Shown here: positions 26,559 through 36,029 of the stretch, piece by piece
Layout of the letters: each line of letters begins with the position of its first letter
Numbering within the stretch: position 1 is the first letter of the stretch
Assembly (NCBI RefSeq): GCF_004293625.1
Contig: NZ_CP033040.1
Span: 1,240,001 to 1,304,000 of the forward strand
Reading direction: 5' to 3'
Length of the DNA: 64,000 nt
From: Thiomicrorhabdus indica
GTDB lineage: Bacteria > Pseudomonadota > Gammaproteobacteria > Thiomicrospirales > Thiomicrospiraceae
Notes under the pieces: model-generated
The model's input: the letters and a program-made list of their open reading frames with translations, nothing else
Databases searched by the model: none
Told to the model about the DNA's origin: nothing
Program-made: the position numbers and the translations under genes

Positions 26559-28514
26559 ATGAAAACACTGCAAACTTCTTTATTTCTCGCTTTTATTGCA
26601 CCAGTGACATTGCCTGTTTATGCAGATCAACTGTTGGATCAAGTGAGTGTAACGACCGGTCAAGGTATTCAGGCAGAAAATGTTTATTCTCAACCTAAAA
26701 GCTTTACAAATAACAGTCAGACGTTTAAACGTGAGGATTTCCAAAAGCTGCCAATTACGAATGCCTATGAAATGCTGGATTATGCAACCGGCGCTTTTAT
26801 TCAAACCCAAGGACGCAAGTCTCCTTACTTTGCTAGCATTCGTGCAGGGTCCAATTTGGGAATTATTATTGATGGGGCTTTTTTGCCACCGCCTGCAGTT
26901 TCGAAAGTTTTAATGCAACTGCCTGTCAGTGCGATTGAGTCGATGAAAATCGTCCGTGATGCGAGTGCCCTGAACTTGGGGCCTTTAACTTCCATTATTG
27001 GCCCAATGACCAGCTCACGAACAGAGGGGTTTATTGTCATTAAAACGTTGAGTGCTTTTAAGCAGCCTAAAAGCGAACTGCATGCAAAAGTTGGAACTTA
27101 TGATCAATTGGAAGTTGATGGCACAACCGCTTATCAATTCAATGACAAAGTTGCCGGCCGGTTAGTTTTAGCTCATCAACAAAAGCAAGGACCGGATGAT
27201 TACTACAACGACTATCAACGCAATGTCGGACTTTGGAAATTAGAAGGCTTTCACGATCAATTTGATTGGCAAATTAATTTCTTTCACAGTGATGGTGAGC
27301 AGTCATTACAACGTGGTTTAGCGACCTCCGGAGTATCGGACGCCAAATGGAATTATGATTCAATGGTGGTTCGAATGATTAATGGGCAAGCGGGTTATTA
27401 CTGGGACAGCAACAACACTACCGCAGTGCGATTTGCACACTCTCAGAGTGATGCTGATTTAAATCAATACAGCCACTCTAACCCGATGGCTTACAAGCTT
27501 GAAGTTACGGAAGAAAACTTTAGTAATTTTGACTTAAGTCATGCGATTCAAAGTGAATGGTTTGAGGGGGAAAATCTTCTACGTTTTGGCTATAACTGGA
27601 TGCATTATGACAATCCTACTGGAATGCTTTATTACCCAGGTTTTGCGCGAGAAGAGCAAATTCATTCTCTATATCTACAAAATGAATTTCAACGCGATGT
27701 GTGGAGTATGGATTTTGGCTTGCGTAGCGATACACGACAGATTGATAAAGGCTATGAGCAAATTGGTAAGCAACGTCGCATTATTGAAAACGTTGAGCTT
27801 GACTCGTTGATAACAGCCGCGTTTGGAGGATCTTATCAATTTTCACAAAATGATTTGCTCAGTTTACGCACGCTTTACACCGAGCAACAGCCTGTCAGTG
27901 TTTACACCAGCAACAACGAGCAGCTTCAGCAGGAACAGCGCATTCGTTCTGAACTGGGTTGGAACCATCAATGGTTTCAAAACTCTACCGGCCGGTTAGA
28001 AACCACCATTACGGCGTTTCATGAAAAACTTAAAAATGGGGCTTATGTCGCCAGTCAAATTCCCGATCCTGAAGAGGCCGATAGTTTCATTAATGTTTAT
28101 GACAATGCAAGTTGGCGCAATCGCGGAGTGGAGCTTGAAATCAAAGGGCGAATGGCTGAGTTTGGCTATGAGTTAGCTTTGAGTAAAGTCAAGCCTGGCG
28201 ACACCCCAAGTGGTGTGATGAATGTCCCCGAACGCTTAATCAAAGCTCGACTGTATTACAACACACCAAGTTGGCAGTTTGATCTCGGTGCACGTTCTAT
28301 GAGTGATTATCTGTCTGCCAATAAAGCTGGTTCTGGTATTGCGGGTGATTTTGTCACCTATGATGCTGCGATTGGCTACAAAACCAAGTCGGATGACTTA
28401 AATCATCATTGGTTATTTTCAATAAAAAACCTGACTGATAAAAAGTACGAGACCATTTACGGTTTTCCAAGTGAAGGTATTAACTATGGGGTCGATTATC
28501 GTGTCCAATTTTAA
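26559..28514 (+). CDS. TonB-dependent outer membrane receptor (second of two)
   Basis: A 651-residue receptor-like protein with a signal peptide (about 1-22), a shorter, divergent plug (PITNAYEMLDYATGAFIQTQGR, AGSNLGIIIDGAFLPP) and a beta-barrel finishing with YRVQF. It is 24 bp after the first receptor gene. The two are clearly different proteins rather than a recent duplication. Two receptors ahead of one ABC importer suggest two ligand forms or two steps of import. A perfect dispersed palindrome (27987-27996) and one variant (27153-27162) lie in the barrel region, read as Thr-Gly-Arg and Ala-Gly-Arg. Confidence 0.88.
   Translation: MKTLQTSLFLAFIAPVTLPVYADQLLDQVSVTTGQGIQAENVYSQPKSFTNNSQTFKREDFQKLPITNAYEMLDYATGAFIQTQGRKSPYFASIRAGSNLGIIIDGAFLPPPAVSKVLMQLPVSAIESMKIVRDASALNLGPLTSIIGPMTSSRTEGFIVIKTLSAFKQPKSELHAKVGTYDQLEVDGTTAYQFNDKVAGRLVLAHQQKQGPDDYYNDYQRNVGLWKLEGFHDQFDWQINFFHSDGEQSLQRGLATSGVSDAKWNYDSMVVRMINGQAGYYWDSNNTTAVRFAHSQSDADLNQYSHSNPMAYKLEVTEENFSNFDLSHAIQSEWFEGENLLRFGYNWMHYDNPTGMLYYPGFAREEQIHSLYLQNEFQRDVWSMDFGLRSDTRQIDKGYEQIGKQRRIIENVELDSLITAAFGGSYQFSQNDLLSLRTLYTEQQPVSVYTSNNEQLQQEQRIRSELGWNHQWFQNSTGRLETTITAFHEKLKNGAYVASQIPDPEEADSFINVYDNASWRNRGVELEIKGRMAEFGYELALSKVKPGDTPSGVMNVPERLIKARLYYNTPSWQFDLGARSMSDYLSANKAGSGIAGDFVTYDAAIGYKTKSDDLNHHWLFSIKNLTDKKYETIYGFPSEGINYGVDYRVQF
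27987..27996. repeat. ACCGGCCGGT copy in the second receptor gene
   Basis: Perfect copy read as Thr-Gly-Arg, in a predicted loop-strand boundary. Confidence 0.85.
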
Positions 28515-28524
28515 GACTTACCGT

Positions 28525-29568
28525 ATGCGAATTTTGCCAAAAAACTGGATGAAAAGTGTTGGGTTAACTGTTTTATTGATGGTTCCAAACTTGAGCTATG
28601 CACAGTCTTGCATGACGAATCATGACCCAGAGAGAGTTTATGGAGCCAATCCGATTGTTACTTATATGTTGGTGGCAATGGCTCCTGAAAAAATGATTGG
28701 TTGGAACTTTCCTGTCTCACCTCAAGCAAAAGAAATTTTCCCGGCCGGTGTTTTTGAGAAACCGGTGATTGGTGGTTGGTTTGGACAAGGTCGAACGCCA
28801 AATATGGAAGTGTTGTTAGCCAATCATCCTGATTTGATTGTGATGTCTGGTGCAATGGTCAATCCAAAACGGCAGGAAATGCTTCAAAAACTGGGAGTAC
28901 CGGTGTGTGATCTTAAGCTTGATACGTTGAATGATTACCCGAGTGATTTTCGTGACTTAGGTAATTGGTTAGGAAAGGCTGAGCGTGGTGAGCTTCTCGC
29001 CACAAAAATGGAGGCCCTTATTGCTCAACAAATGCAACTGAAAGAAGTGTTGGCTAAACGCAAGGTTTCACTTAAAACCGTGTATTACGCCCAAGACCCA
29101 AATGGTTTAGCGACAGAGTGTCGTGGCTCAATTCATGCGGAAACGATTCCTTGGGCTGGCGCTGTTAACCCTCATGTTTGTCCTGCCGATCAAGGAAAGT
29201 ATTCACGTTATGGCAAGGTCGCAATCAATATTGAAACCTTACTTAAATACAATCCCGATGCGATTGTGACTCAGGAAAAGGCTTTTTATGAGAAGTTGGC
29301 GTCCTTGCCAAGCTGGCAAGCTTTAAAAGCGGTAAAGAACAATCAAGTTTTTTTTGCTCCGCAAACGCCATTTCGTTGGCTAGATCGTCCCCCATCTTTT
29401 ATGCGGATTTTAGCTGCACAGTGGTTAATGCAAAAACTTTATCCTAATGTGCCTGAAATCGCTGCTTTAGACACGGTTAAAACGACGCAAGAATTTTTTC
29501 AGGACTTTTTTCAAGTTATTTTGAGCAAACAGCAAGCTGAACAGATTTTACAAGGAGGCACGCTATGA
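28525..29568 (+). CDS. Periplasmic substrate-binding protein of a FecBCD-type importer
   Basis: A 347-residue protein with a signal peptide (KSVGLTVLLMVPNLSYAQS) and the two-lobe helical-backbone architecture of periplasmic metal-chelate binding proteins (PBP family of FecB/BtuF). Segments include PEKMIGWNF, HPDLIVMSGAMVNP, and PFRWLDRPPSFMRILAAQWL, a motif found in several such proteins near the ligand site. The frame overlaps the second receptor gene upstream; the ATG at 28525 lies after that stop and is preferred over 28471, although its Shine-Dalgarno is poor. The stop overlaps the next start (ATGA), so translation is coupled. A CCGGCCGG variant is read as PAG near residue 75. Confidence 0.85.
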   Translation: MRILPKNWMKSVGLTVLLMVPNLSYAQSCMTNHDPERVYGANPIVTYMLVAMAPEKMIGWNFPVSPQAKEIFPAGVFEKPVIGGWFGQGRTPNMEVLLANHPDLIVMSGAMVNPKRQEMLQKLGVPVCDLKLDTLNDYPSDFRDLGNWLGKAERGELLATKMEALIAQQMQLKEVLAKRKVSLKTVYYAQDPNGLATECRGSIHAETIPWAGAVNPHVCPADQGKYSRYGKVAINIETLLKYNPDAIVTQEKAFYEKLASLPSWQALKAVKNNQVFFAPQTPFRWLDRPPSFMRILAAQWLMQKLYPNVPEIAALDTVKTTQEFFQDFFQVILSKQQAEQILQGGTL

Positions 29569-30596
29569 CCACCAATCCGAAACTGGGTGCCATGTTGCAT
29601 ATCACGCCAGAACTAGGGCAAACACCAACGCAAACATATCAAAGTTTTACTCATCTGGTTAAAGAGCTTGATCAAATGGGCTTTGATAATGCTTGGGTCA
29701 CGGAACATCATTTTAATGACATGAGCCTGACGCCTTCGCCTTTACATCTTATGGGGCATTTTTTAGCGAAAACCGAGCAGATTAGTATTGGATCAGCGGC
29801 ACTTTTAGTAGGATTTCATAATCCTATTGAAGTGGCCGAAAGTTTGGCTGTTTTAGACGCTCTTTACCCTGAAAGGGTGTTTTGTGGATTTGCGAAAGGC
29901 GGTCCATTTGAATCACAAAACAGTGCCTTTAAAGCCGATAAAGATTTAAGCCGTGCACGTATGATTGAGGCTGTACCTGCAATGTTGGAGCTGTGGCAAG
30001 ATCAGACTGAGTCAACGCATCATGGTGAGCATTATCAATGGAATAATGTCAATTTACAGCCTAATTGTGGGTTGCAAAACTCACGTTTATTTATTGCCTC
30101 AGGCGATGAACAGACAATTGAAATGGCGGTTAAAAATAACCTCGGTTTAATGGCGGCTCAATTCTGGGATATGGCCAAAATACATCAACAAATTTCGCAT
30201 TATCAAAAAGTGGCACAAACGGTTTTTAAGCAGCCGAAAAAACCGAACATGATGGCGGCTCGCGGTCTGTTTGTTCACCAAAATTCAGCGGTGGCTAAAC
30301 AAAGTGCATTGGAGCATATCCGTAGCTTTCGAGAACAAAAAGCGAAACATTGGGGCAAGACGCCAGGACCTATGGCAAATCTTGATCCAGAAGAAATGTT
30401 GTCCAGAATGCTTTGCGGAACCCCTGAAGAAGTGGCTGAAAAAGTGTACAGCCTTTTACAAAACGGCGTGACGCATTTGGCCTTAAACCCATTGACTCAA
30501 AACCATTCAGTGCGTTGTGATCAATTGCATTGGTTCTATGAGGAGGTTTGGGGGCAGTTTTTAAATAAAGATACCAAACAGAGACAATCCGCTTAA
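29565..30596 (+). CDS. Luciferase-like FMN-dependent monooxygenase (LLM class)
   Basis: A 343-residue TIM-barrel flavin enzyme of the bacterial luciferase family. Visible motifs are AWVTEHHFNDMSL (about residues 43-56), SIGSAALLVGFHNPIEVAE (about 84-102), ERVFCGFAKGGPF and FIASGDEQTIEMA. Known relatives use reduced FMN and oxygen to attack sulfonates, amines, aldehydes and chelators. It is embedded in an uptake operon: its ATG overlaps the binding-protein stop, a strong AAGGAGG precedes it, and its stop overlaps the permease start (TAATG). A role in freeing an imported ligand from its carrier is an attractive inference but unproven. No signal peptide, hence cytoplasmic. Confidence 0.88.
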   Translation: MTTNPKLGAMLHITPELGQTPTQTYQSFTHLVKELDQMGFDNAWVTEHHFNDMSLTPSPLHLMGHFLAKTEQISIGSAALLVGFHNPIEVAESLAVLDALYPERVFCGFAKGGPFESQNSAFKADKDLSRARMIEAVPAMLELWQDQTESTHHGEHYQWNNVNLQPNCGLQNSRLFIASGDEQTIEMAVKNNLGLMAAQFWDMAKIHQQISHYQKVAQTVFKQPKKPNMMAARGLFVHQNSAVAKQSALEHIRSFREQKAKHWGKTPGPMANLDPEEMLSRMLCGTPEEVAEKVYSLLQNGVTHLALNPLTQNHSVRCDQLHWFYEEVWGQFLNKDTKQRQSA

Positions 30597-31633
30597 TGTT
30601 TCGTTTCATGACAAATAGCTTATCGCTTTCTCCAAGCATTGTATTGGTGTTGCTGAGTTTCTTATTGGGCGCGAGTGCTCTTTTTTCATTAAGTCTCGGG
30701 CGTTTTGATTTTGCCCCTTTAGGTAGTATGCAAGAGCTGTTTATTCACTGGGGATGGCTTGAAGGTGAAACTAATCCAATGATGACCAGCATTTTATTGG
30801 ATGTGCGCCTGCCCAGAATTCTGGCTGCTATTCTAATTGGGGCCGCTTTAGCCATCAGTGGTGCCGCTTTCCAAGCACTTTTTATGAACCCTTTAGTTTC
30901 TCCAGGAATTTTAGGGGTGTTATCAGGTGCTGCGTTTGGAGCTTCCTTAGGAATTTTGTTATCCGATGAAATTTGGGTTATGCAGCTGTTGACGTTTGTT
31001 TTTGGGCTTTTAGCTGTTGCGATTGCGTTGTTGTTGGCTAAGGGCGAACTCAAACAAAATATGATCATTTTAGTCTTGGGTGGAATGATAACCGGCGCTT
31101 TGTTTGGTGCTTTTTTATCAATCATTAAATATGTTGCTGATCCATACAGCAAACTGCCAGCGATTACCTATTGGCTAATGGGATCGCTTGCCAATGTGAA
31201 TGGTGAACTGTTGTATTGGTTAGCGCCGTTTGTGCTGACCGGAATTGCCATCTTAACTATGCAAGGGCATGTCTTAAATGCATTGAGTTTAGGTGATGAT
31301 GAGGCTAAAACACTGGGTATTTCGGTAGAGAAAAAAAGAATGCTGGTGATTGTGGTTGCCACATTTTTAAGTGCGGTGACGGTCACGCTTGGTGGAATGA
31401 TTGGTTGGGTCGGGTTGGTGATTCCTCATATTGTTCGTCTGTTGTTTGGGGCTGATAACCGTTTGCTCCTACCTGCTTCGGCGCTATTAGGTGCAATTTA
31501 TTTATTGTGGGTAGATAACCTTGCTCGCATGGTCACCAGTATTGAAATTCCAATTGGTATTCTTACCGCATTAATCGGTTTGCCGGTATTCGCTTGGGCA
31601 CTTAAAAATGCCAAAAAAGGTTGGCATTCATAA
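30596..31633 (+). CDS. FecCD-family ABC transporter permease
   Basis: A 345-residue inner membrane permease with about ten hydrophobic segments and the family motifs RLPRILAAILIGAALAISGAAFQ and GGMIGWVGLVIPHIVRLLFG, close to those of BtuC/FecD/FhuB. It forms the channel of the importer, presumably as a homodimer because only one permease gene is present. Start codon overlaps the stop of the flavin enzyme gene. The ATPase gene follows after 13 bp. Confidence 0.93.
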   Translation: MFRFMTNSLSLSPSIVLVLLSFLLGASALFSLSLGRFDFAPLGSMQELFIHWGWLEGETNPMMTSILLDVRLPRILAAILIGAALAISGAAFQALFMNPLVSPGILGVLSGAAFGASLGILLSDEIWVMQLLTFVFGLLAVAIALLLAKGELKQNMIILVLGGMITGALFGAFLSIIKYVADPYSKLPAITYWLMGSLANVNGELLYWLAPFVLTGIAILTMQGHVLNALSLGDDEAKTLGISVEKKRMLVIVVATFLSAVTVTLGGMIGWVGLVIPHIVRLLFGADNRLLLPASALLGAIYLLWVDNLARMVTSIEIPIGILTALIGLPVFAWALKNAKKGWHS

Positions 31634-31646
31634 TTTGGGAAAAAAT

Positions 31647-32405
31647 ATGAACAAGACAGGTTTGCTAATGACGCAAGGCCTTGCTGCAAAGCATCAAAAC
31701 ACCATGATTTTTAGAGAGGTTGACTTACAGATTTTTTCTGGAGAGGTGATTGCTCTTTTGGGGCAGAATGGTTGTGGTAAAACGACATTATTACGCACGC
31801 TTTTGGGACTGCATCCAAAAGCAGCCGGCGAAGTTTATTTCGATCATATCTCAAGTTCTAAAGTTTCAACAAAAGAGCGAGCAAAGAGGGTCAGTTACGT
31901 TCCTCAGGTGCATAAAATGGCATTTGGTTTTCCGGTGATAGATATGGTGCTTATGGCAACTTATGGAGAGAGGGCTCCGTGGCTAAAAGCGAATGCTGAA
32001 CATTTTGATATGGCTTGGGAAGCGCTGAAATGGATGGGAATTGCCGATTTAGCTCATCGGCCTTATACCGAACTTTCCGGTGGGCAAAGACAAATGGTAC
32101 TAATTGCTCGTGCATTTGCACAAAATACCCCAATGATTTTCATGGATGAACCCACAAATGGCTTGGACTTTGGAAATCAGATCAAGCTTCTTGAAAAAAT
32201 ACATGCACTCAAAGCCTCTGGTAAAACGGTGTTATTTACTACGCATCATCCTGAGCATGCAATTCATACCGCTTGTCGTGCTTTGACAATGAAAAACGGC
32301 TCAATTCTTAGTCAAGGATGTCCGAAAGAAACTTTAGATAAGTCTATGATTCAGAACTTATATCAATTGAATGAACAACAACTCAAAAATCATCACTACG
32401 CATAA
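31647..32405 (+). CDS. ABC transporter ATP-binding protein (FecE/BtuD type)
   Basis: A 252-residue ATPase energising the importer encoded upstream. Walker A LLGQNGCGKTTLL, signature LSGGQRQMV, Walker B IFMDEPTNGLD and the switch His in LFTTHHPEHA are all present. The ORF extends upstream to 31608, overlapping the permease, but the ATG at 31647 gives the normal N-terminus and follows GGGA. A strong terminator follows 100 bp later and ends the six-gene operon. Confidence 0.93.
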   Translation: MNKTGLLMTQGLAAKHQNTMIFREVDLQIFSGEVIALLGQNGCGKTTLLRTLLGLHPKAAGEVYFDHISSSKVSTKERAKRVSYVPQVHKMAFGFPVIDMVLMATYGERAPWLKANAEHFDMAWEALKWMGIADLAHRPYTELSGGQRQMVLIARAFAQNTPMIFMDEPTNGLDFGNQIKLLEKIHALKASGKTVLFTTHHPEHAIHTACRALTMKNGSILSQGCPKETLDKSMIQNLYQLNEQQLKNHHYA

Positions 32406-32507
32406 AACTAGATGTTCTGTGACTGAAAATCGGTATTCTTGGTTACCGTCTATTGAATTGTTAAAGCTTTAGTTGTGCGAATAGTTATTTCCTCTCGCCA
32501 CACAGTA

Positions 32508-32535
32508 AAAAGCCGCAGTCGTAGCTGCGGCTTTT
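32508..32535. terminator. Bidirectional rho-independent terminator
   Basis: Arms AAAAGCCGCAG and CTGCGGCTTTT with a 6-nt loop, between the convergent ABC-ATPase and nuclease genes. Confidence 0.92.
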
Positions 32536-32607
32536 AAACAGTGAGAGCCAAAACTGATTTTTTACCATAGGTTCTACTATGGGTTTTAGCCGCTTACCGG
32601 TTTTATT

Positions 32608-35307
32608 TTAATGACGATTTGCCCATGGTACAAATTTTGAGAACCAAGAATCAGAACCGGGTTTTTCATTGACTTCAATAGATGTGACGCTGCTTTGGTC
32701 ATCGAAGATTAAAACAGAGTGTTCAATACCATTAATGTCAAAAGCATAAGGTTCAGTCTTCTTGCGCGTTTCCAATGTTACTTCACAGATACCTTGATCA
32801 TTGGTTGTACAAGACGCTTGAACTGCATCACGGCGCATTGACCATGAACCTTGAACATTCGCATTTTCAACGACTTCACCCAGATCATTTTCAATTTGGA
32901 ATGTGACAGTAATGAGGCGTTTGCTAAAGCCAGGGCCTATCCATTCAACATCCGTTTCCATATTGGAAACGATAATATTTTTGGCAGAAGGTTCTAGATC
33001 TAAACCGATGATTACTGGATCATGGTCGGACGCACGATATGGATCTGAGTTATAAAAAGTAATGTCTTGATTGTCTGACTTATACTCTAAGTTGTAATCT
33101 AGAGCGCGAGGTTCGTCAGCATTGATATGCCATTCTGTGACACCGCTTACTTGAGACGTTAAGCTTTCAGAAGATAAGGCATGATCTAAATATCCAGCTT
33201 GTCCGTAAAAGACATAGGAGTAGTTCATGTCTGATGTTGACATGCTGTCAATCAAATCCTTATAACCAGCGCCTTTAATTGCTGAGATAGGGTCTTCTTT
33301 CGCATAAGCGTTTAAATCACCAATAATTAAAGTATCAGAATCACCACTTTGTGTTGGATCTGTCGATAACCAATCAGCCAATGCTTGAGCAGCTTTAGTA
33401 CGAGTTTGGTTACAGTTTCCTTGTCCATCATTCATGTCTGGATCACCAAGGTTATCACAGCTTGAACCTTTCGATTTTAGGTGATTGACTGAAACTGTTA
33501 CGATCCCATTAGTTGCTTTTTCTACAAATGTTTGGGCAAGTGCAGGACGGTTTTTATCATCAATAAATTCAGGGTTAACACTGCTATCCAAAATTGCAGA
33601 TTTCCCACTCAATTCAACTTTATCAGTTCTATAGATAAAGCCTACCGCAATTTCATCTGTACCAATTTTAGAGACACCAGGATTTACGAAATCATAAACT
33701 TCGTCCATCATTTCGGCATTCAAAGCTTTTACAAGGCTTGCAATGGCACTGAACTCTCCGTAGCCATCATTTTCAATCTCCATTAGACCGATGATATCCA
33801 CATCCATAGCAAGGATTGCTTTGACGATTTTTTCTTGTTGGCGTTCAAACTCTTCAAAATTGTCTGCGCCTCGGCTCGTAGGGAAGCCACCGCCTTGTCC
33901 ATCACCGTTGAAGTAATTTAAGACATTGAAGCTGGCAATTTTTAAAGAGCCACCAATTGATTCTGGCTGGAGTGTTCGTAGATTCTGACTTTCAGTTTGA
34001 GGTGTCACAGTAGGTTGGATTTGATAATTTCCATAGCTGTAATTTACAACACCTTGAAGGCTTGTCACCATATCGCCGGAACGAAGTGTGTTGTAAGCAG
34101 ATAATTCAGGAGATGGATAAATCACAGGGTCTGGGTTTTGACGACTATTGTTATCATCAACCAAAATACGATTTAAATCATTTGCTTGCTGCATAGCAAG
34201 TGCATCATTTCCAGGGCTGACAACATTGGTTGGTACTTGCAGACGACCACCAGAGGAAAGCCAGAATTGACCGTAACGTGCAAGGTCATAGTTTTCAGTA
34301 ACAGTTAGATCCTGTGCAAAGCTGACCAGCATCCCTTCATATCTTTCCATGAAGTCAGTCGAAGCAAATGGTAAGGTAACCTCTGTAGGTGTTACCTCGT
34401 TTCCACCGTCAACAATGCTGATACTTTCTATATTTTTAAGTTGTGTCAGATCATAGTATTCAGCGACTTGAGCAGTCAGTTGAACTCTATCACCTATCTC
34501 CGGTAGTTCAGACAGGTTCGGTGCATACACAAAAATACCTTCTGAAGACAACTCCGAATCGTCGTAATCAAAAGCTTCTTCCTGAATATTAAAACCGTTC
34601 AGGTCATCCAAACGTGCTGTAACGATAGCTTCTACACTGACAGTCTGGCCACTTAGCGGAGAGTTGCTTCCTTCACCTTGAATCTCGTGAATTTTAACGA
34701 GTTGAGTAGGAGAAGGAGGGGGTTCATTATCGCCATCATTACTTGATCCAAAATTCCCTAGATCTGCAACAGTATCCTGGGCATAACCCGTCCACAGAAA
34801 AGGAGGATCAAACGCATCAAATGGATTTGTGTCAGCAATCAGTTGAGCACGTTGTAAGGTATTATCCTTGGTACTGGTATCACCTGTACCCCATTCAGAA
34901 CCAGGATCAAAACCAACTTGACCAATGGAATCGATAACAATGCCATTGTTTGTTAAAACAATGGCATCATCACCATTAAAGTTAATTGAACTGGTTTCTA
35001 AATCTGTTTGAGCAAGAATGTCTGAGCTTGAACCTGGATTTGCCAAGACGAAAACGGCACCATTAGCCAAGCTACCGTTTAGGTCAATGCTGTAGCTCGG
35101 TGAATGACTTCCATTATGGTAAGCCTCGACTTTATAAGTCGACAAATCAATATCGATTCCTGTGTCGTTATAAATTTCGATAGCCTTGTTAAAGCTGCTA
35201 CCTTCAATATATTCACTGAAAAGTAAATCTGGTACTGCCGAAGCAGTCGTGGATATTGCAGACAGACATAAGGTTGCCAACAATGTTTTCTTAAAATTCG
35301 GGTACAT
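32608..35307 (-). CDS. ExeM/NucH-type extracellular nuclease
   Basis: An 899-residue secreted protein: signal peptide (ends about residue 24, TTASA), a lamin-tail domain (about 26-150, VPDLLFSEYIEGSSFNKAIEI), an OB-like nuclease-associated domain (about 205-300), an endonuclease/exonuclease/phosphatase domain (about 455-775: ASFNVLNYF, GLMEIEND, VNHLKSKG, IGDLNAYAKEDP, SDHDPVI) and a C-terminal immunoglobulin-like region. The catalytic set is complete, so it should degrade extracellular DNA. Unlike many ExeM proteins, no GlyGly-CTERM-like sorting tail is visible; it ends VPWANRH. Oddly, the sequence just before the ATG reads CCTCCTC, anti-Shine-Dalgarno-like. It contains no dispersed palindrome. 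Confidence 0.9.
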   Translation of the reverse strand: MYPNFKKTLLATLCLSAISTTASAVPDLLFSEYIEGSSFNKAIEIYNDTGIDIDLSTYKVEAYHNGSHSPSYSIDLNGSLANGAVFVLANPGSSSDILAQTDLETSSINFNGDDAIVLTNNGIVIDSIGQVGFDPGSEWGTGDTSTKDNTLQRAQLIADTNPFDAFDPPFLWTGYAQDTVADLGNFGSSNDGDNEPPPSPTQLVKIHEIQGEGSNSPLSGQTVSVEAIVTARLDDLNGFNIQEEAFDYDDSELSSEGIFVYAPNLSELPEIGDRVQLTAQVAEYYDLTQLKNIESISIVDGGNEVTPTEVTLPFASTDFMERYEGMLVSFAQDLTVTENYDLARYGQFWLSSGGRLQVPTNVVSPGNDALAMQQANDLNRILVDDNNSRQNPDPVIYPSPELSAYNTLRSGDMVTSLQGVVNYSYGNYQIQPTVTPQTESQNLRTLQPESIGGSLKIASFNVLNYFNGDGQGGGFPTSRGADNFEEFERQQEKIVKAILAMDVDIIGLMEIENDGYGEFSAIASLVKALNAEMMDEVYDFVNPGVSKIGTDEIAVGFIYRTDKVELSGKSAILDSSVNPEFIDDKNRPALAQTFVEKATNGIVTVSVNHLKSKGSSCDNLGDPDMNDGQGNCNQTRTKAAQALADWLSTDPTQSGDSDTLIIGDLNAYAKEDPISAIKGAGYKDLIDSMSTSDMNYSYVFYGQAGYLDHALSSESLTSQVSGVTEWHINADEPRALDYNLEYKSDNQDITFYNSDPYRASDHDPVIIGLDLEPSAKNIIVSNMETDVEWIGPGFSKRLITVTFQIENDLGEVVENANVQGSWSMRRDAVQASCTTNDQGICEVTLETRKKTEPYAFDINGIEHSVLIFDDQSSVTSIEVNEKPGSDSWFSKFVPWANRH

Positions 35308-35633
35308 GAGGAGGGTCTCTCTTTATAGATAAAAACGTCAAACGTATCCCAACGTTTGAGCCGTAATAACTTAAAGAAGTAACGTGAAACCCTTATGAAC
35401 CAAATATTAAGTGTGATTTAAATTTATATTAAACGAAGCAATTTAGTGGCTTATTTACGAATTCGTGGGAAGCTGAAGAGAGGTAGGCTGCTGTAGTGAT
35501 TTCATTAAAAATGAAGCATAACGGCAACAGTCGTAGAATAAATACTCAAAAACATGTTGAAAAGTTCGCATATTTAACTGAATGAAACAGGTGAAAAATC
35601 TTAAAACCTGTTAAATATATTGTTTTTTGGCAT
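35308..35633. promoter_or_regulatory. Spacer between the nuclease gene and ssrA
   Basis: Contains the nuclease leader with a perfect 8-bp inverted repeat TCAAACGT / ACGTTTGA (35338-35359, 6-nt loop), a candidate operator or leader hairpin. The rest is AT-rich; no further gene was seen. Confidence 0.45.
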
Positions 35634-35658
35634 AAAAAAACCGGTATGAAACCGGTTT
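35634..35658 (-). terminator. Terminator of ssrA
   Basis: On the minus strand, AAACCGG and CCGGTTT arms with a 7-nt loop are followed by TTTT, 12 bp after the tmRNA 3' end. Confidence 0.85.
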
Positions 35659-35669
35659 AATTATGAAAG

Positions 35670-36029
35670 TGGTGGAGCTGGGGGGAGTCGAACCCCCGTC
35701 CGCAAAGCCGCCATCTAAAACTCTACATGTTTATTTGGTCTATTGGTTTAACCGAAATGCTGCCCGACCAGCAGGGATCACATCAGGCGAGTTTGTTAGC
35801 TTTAGTGACAACGTACCCAAACACGCACGCGCCACGATTCTGTGTAAATGATACAGCGTTAGGGGCCACAGACAGCTGAACCCTAGGCTGCACCAGCGGG
35901 ATTAAGCCGCTAGAGCGTAGTTATCGTCGTTTGCAACTATAACAAAATTGAAATAAAGATTTACGTGCATCATTCAGGCACGACATGCATCTTAAACTTT
36001 GTACTCCCCGTCGAAACCAGTACAGCCCC
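35670..36029 (-). ncRNA. ssrA: tmRNA (ssrA)
   Basis: Transfer-messenger RNA of about 360 nt that rescues stalled ribosomes with SmpB. The 5' end (GGGGCTGTACTGGTTTCGAC) and the 3' end (GTTCGACTCCCCCCAGC, then TCCACCA) pair as the acceptor stem with one G-U wobble, and the T-arm is canonical. The tag reading frame at 35902-35934 encodes resume codon Ala then NDDNYALAA and TAA, so the tag is ANDDNYALAA, close to E. coli ANDENYALAA. Upstream, TTGACA (36062-36067, minus strand) with 17 bp to TTGGAT gives a plausible promoter starting at the mature 5' end. smpB lies nearby, as in most gammaproteobacteria. Confidence 0.97.

Noticed and set aside
30745-31152. 135-codon minus-strand frame inside the FecCD permease gene
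   Set aside because: Antisense shadow of a real permease gene with full family motifs on the plus strand.
35663-35851. Plus-strand reading frame over ssrA
   Set aside because: It overlaps the tmRNA 3' part in antisense; chance frame.
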